5,932 nt of DNA from ANME-2 cluster archaeon (GTDB taxonomy: Archaea; Halobacteriota; Methanosarcinia; Methanosarcinales; Methanocomedenaceae). Made by a program: the position numbers and the translations under genes. The DNA is taken from NCBI GenBank assembly GCA_023544495.1, contig JAMJFV010000122.1, positions 1 to 5,932 of the forward strand, in the 5' to 3' direction. Below are positions 4,351 through 5,932 of this stretch, in pieces (positions within the stretch are counted from its first letter, which is position 1; each line of letters starts with the position of its first letter). Below the pieces are notes generated by a model, which was given only the letters and a program-made list of their open reading frames with translations, did no database searches and was not told the origin of the DNA.

Positions 4351-5932
4351 ATGATCGAGTTGATAAAATTGCGGGCATTACATTCATTAATCGTTGTGAT
4401 ATTGTTCATATTTATAACAGTGGGAGGTGTTAATGCTATTGTTAACACTCCTCCCATATCAAATGCGAATGGTCCCTATACGGGCACGGAAGGAGTTGAA
4501 GTTACCTTTGACGGGTCAGGCTCACGTGATCCTGGTGGAACTCTTGAATCATATACCTGGGACTTTGGTGATGCGAGCAATGGAACCGGGGTAGGTCCTA
4601 ACCATACCTATGCAGCAGCTGGCGTCTATACCGTGATACTGACCGTTACAGACGATATGGGTGCCATGAATACTTCATCAACCACTGCTACTATCCAGGA
4701 AGTTATCGTTAATCAGCCTCCTGTAGCCAATGCCAATGGTCCATATTCGGGCGATGTCGGAGTCGGAGTTTCCTTTGATGGTTCAGGCTCAAGTGATCCT
4801 GATGGAAGTATTGACTCGTATACCTGGGATTTTGGGGATTCCCAAGCGGGATCAGGAATAAATCCCAATCATACCTATATTCAGAATGGATCATATACCG
4901 TAACACTGACGGTCACAGATAATAATGGAGCAAAAGCTCAAGATACTGCTCAGGTTACCGTTGATACTGGTTTGATGGCTGAAGCAACAGGTCCTTATTC
5001 AGCTACTGTAGGTGTTTCAATCAGCTTCAACGGTTCAGCTTCCGGAGGAACAGCTCCGTATTCTTATAGTTGGGATTTCGATAACAATGACGGCATAAAT
5101 ACCGATGCCAACGGTGCCACCCCGACTCATACCTTCAATAACCTTGGCACTTATACTGTCACCTTAAATGTAAGTGATTCAGACGGCAAATTTGCAACAG
5201 ATGCATTAATAATTACTGTGAAGAATGTCACAACGACTAAAGGTTCTGGTGGAGGAAGTAGTGGTGGCATCGGCACGTCTGGTGAAACCTTCAAGAATAT
5301 CGTTTGCACCGAAACCGACCGTCGATTTATCGGTAAAGACCAGGAAGTCAGCTTTAATTTTAACCTGGACTGCAACTATGTGACCTATGTCAACTTCACG
5401 GGACTCATCAGTTTCGGAAAAGAAGCTACAAAAGTAGAGATCCTTAACGACACCTCTTCACTGGTAGATAAAGACGCTCCGGATATAGTTTTTAAGAACC
5501 TGAATGTCTGGATCGGCTCCATGGGCCTGATATCAGAAACTAATGTGGAAGATCCAACGATCTCATTTTATATAGATAAATCATGGGTGAAGGATAACAG
5601 TATCACGTTGAATACCATTACCCTTTATAGTTATGATGACTACACTAAAAACTGGGAAAAGATGTTTACACGGAAGGTCGGTGAAGATTCGAATAGCTAT
5701 TATTACAAAGCTAATCTTCCGATACGAATAAATATTGGGGCTTTTGCAATCTCGGGAATTAATCTATCATCCCCTTCAATGGTCTCATCAGACTCATCTT
5801 CAAAACCGCCGGTCATTCCCTCCCAGACCGCTCAAGTGAAGGCTACACAAAAAATAAATACTGTTCCCTCACCAATTACATGGACCGGTATCTGGAAGGA
5901 AAAAGTACCACATTACCTGATATTTTTTGCCA
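4351..5932 (+). CDS. Secreted triple-PKD protein with PGF-pre-PGF domain and P-H-Y pre-anchor motif (3' partial)
   Basis: 527 codons are present and the frame is still open at the window end. The ATG at 4351 is the first start after an in-frame TAG at 4330, and it leads straight into a signal peptide: MIELIKLR, a hydrophobic core, and likely cleavage after V-N-A at 29. Domains: PKD1 at about 34-120 (WDFGD at 70-74), PKD2 at about 123-207 (WDFGD at 159-163), PKD3 at about 210-293 (WDFDN at 241-245), each opening with GPY and closing with a T-V-x-L-x-V-x-D strand; a Gly/Ser linker at about 299-311; a PGF-pre-PGF domain at about 311-469 with C319 and C341; a Ser/Pro/Lys linker; then TWTGIWKEK and V-P-H-Y (P520-H521-Y522) followed by hydrophobic LIFFA as the window ends. 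PKD domains are known beta-sandwich spacers or binding modules in archaeal surface proteins. It carries about 11 sequons, far fewer per residue than the first protein. Inferred: a surface adhesin or S-layer-associated protein. No Shine-Dalgarno is seen. Confidence 0.92.
   Translation, partial: MIELIKLRALHSLIVVILFIFITVGGVNAIVNTPPISNANGPYTGTEGVEVTFDGSGSRDPGGTLESYTWDFGDASNGTGVGPNHTYAAAGVYTVILTVTDDMGAMNTSSTTATIQEVIVNQPPVANANGPYSGDVGVGVSFDGSGSSDPDGSIDSYTWDFGDSQAGSGINPNHTYIQNGSYTVTLTVTDNNGAKAQDTAQVTVDTGLMAEATGPYSATVGVSISFNGSASGGTAPYSYSWDFDNNDGINTDANGATPTHTFNNLGTYTVTLNVSDSDGKFATDALIITVKNVTTTKGSGGGSSGGIGTSGETFKNIVCTETDRRFIGKDQEVSFNFNLDCNYVTYVNFTGLISFGKEATKVEILNDTSSLVDKDAPDIVFKNLNVWIGSMGLISETNVEDPTISFYIDKSWVKDNSITLNTITLYSYDDYTKNWEKMFTRKVGEDSNSYYYKANLPIRINIGAFAISGINLSSPSMVSSDSSSKPPVIPSQTAQVKATQKINTVPSPITWTGIWKEKVPHYLIFFA
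4450..4968 (+). repeat. Tandem PKD domain repeat (PKD1/PKD2) visible at DNA level
   Basis: The units starting at about 4450 and 4717 share long stretches at nucleotide level. Examples are AATGC[GC]AATGGTCC, the GA[CT]GG[GT]TCAGGCTCA segment with GTGATCCT, and TATACCTGGGA[CT]TTTGG. This points to a fairly recent tandem duplication of one PKD unit. The third PKD (about 4978-5229) keeps the protein pattern but has drifted much further, and it has WDFDN in place of WDFGD. Confidence 0.75.
5269..5757 (+). other. PGF-pre-PGF domain coding segment, copy B
   Basis: Residues about 307-469 of the three-PKD protein. It aligns ungapped with copy A from GTSGE to the closing A-I-S-G. Shared blocks include SSLVD, VFKN, N-V-W, DPTI, ITLNTIT, YSYDD, WEKM, TRK, GED and SYY. 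The two cysteines sit at the same spacing. The domain directly precedes the linker and pre-anchor motif, as in the first protein. Confidence 0.85.

Overview
The window looks like part of an archaeal cell-surface locus, most likely from the Methanosarcinales or a related methane-metabolising lineage such as ANME-2. The evidence is the combination of PKD and other Ig-like modules, the PGF-pre-PGF domain, a PGF-CTERM-like membrane anchor, very dense N-glycosylation sequons and archaeal-style BRE/TATA sequences. The genus cannot be fixed from the sequence alone. All three genes lie on the + strand, and I found no RNA gene, CRISPR array or insertion sequence.

Region by region. (1) Bases 2-3040 hold the 3' part of a gene for a large secreted, anchored glycoprotein. 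It has several beta-sandwich modules including one PKD, an 11-glycine linker, a PGF-pre-PGF domain, a Pro/Thr/Ser linker and a VPGF + hydrophobic + RRR tail. Its 5' end lies outside the window. (2) Bases 3041-4114 hold a 357-residue protein whose ATG directly abuts the upstream TAG. It has two N-terminal membrane segments, a polar probably disordered middle and a C-terminal domain that I read as a divergent PGF-pre-PGF domain without a PGF-CTERM tail. (3) Bases 4115-4350 are an AT-rich intergenic stretch with a hairpin just after the stop, candidate promoter elements and several inverted repeats. (4) Bases 4351-5932 hold a second secreted protein, cut off by the window end. It has a signal peptide, three PKD domains, a Gly/Ser linker, a PGF-pre-PGF domain about 60% identical by eye to that of gene 1, a linker and a pre-anchor motif in which the expected P-G-F reads P-H-Y.

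The two flanking genes encode exported proteins that share a C-terminal anchoring module but have different outward-facing parts, adhesin or S-layer-accessory style. The middle protein carries a relative of the same module on a different, N-terminal membrane anchor. It is translationally linked to gene 1, so an envelope partner or platform role is plausible but unproven. The points most worth a second look are this middle protein, the P-H-Y substitution in gene 3, the shared TWTGxWKExVP motif before the anchor, and the in-frame TAG/ATG junction between genes 1 and 2.
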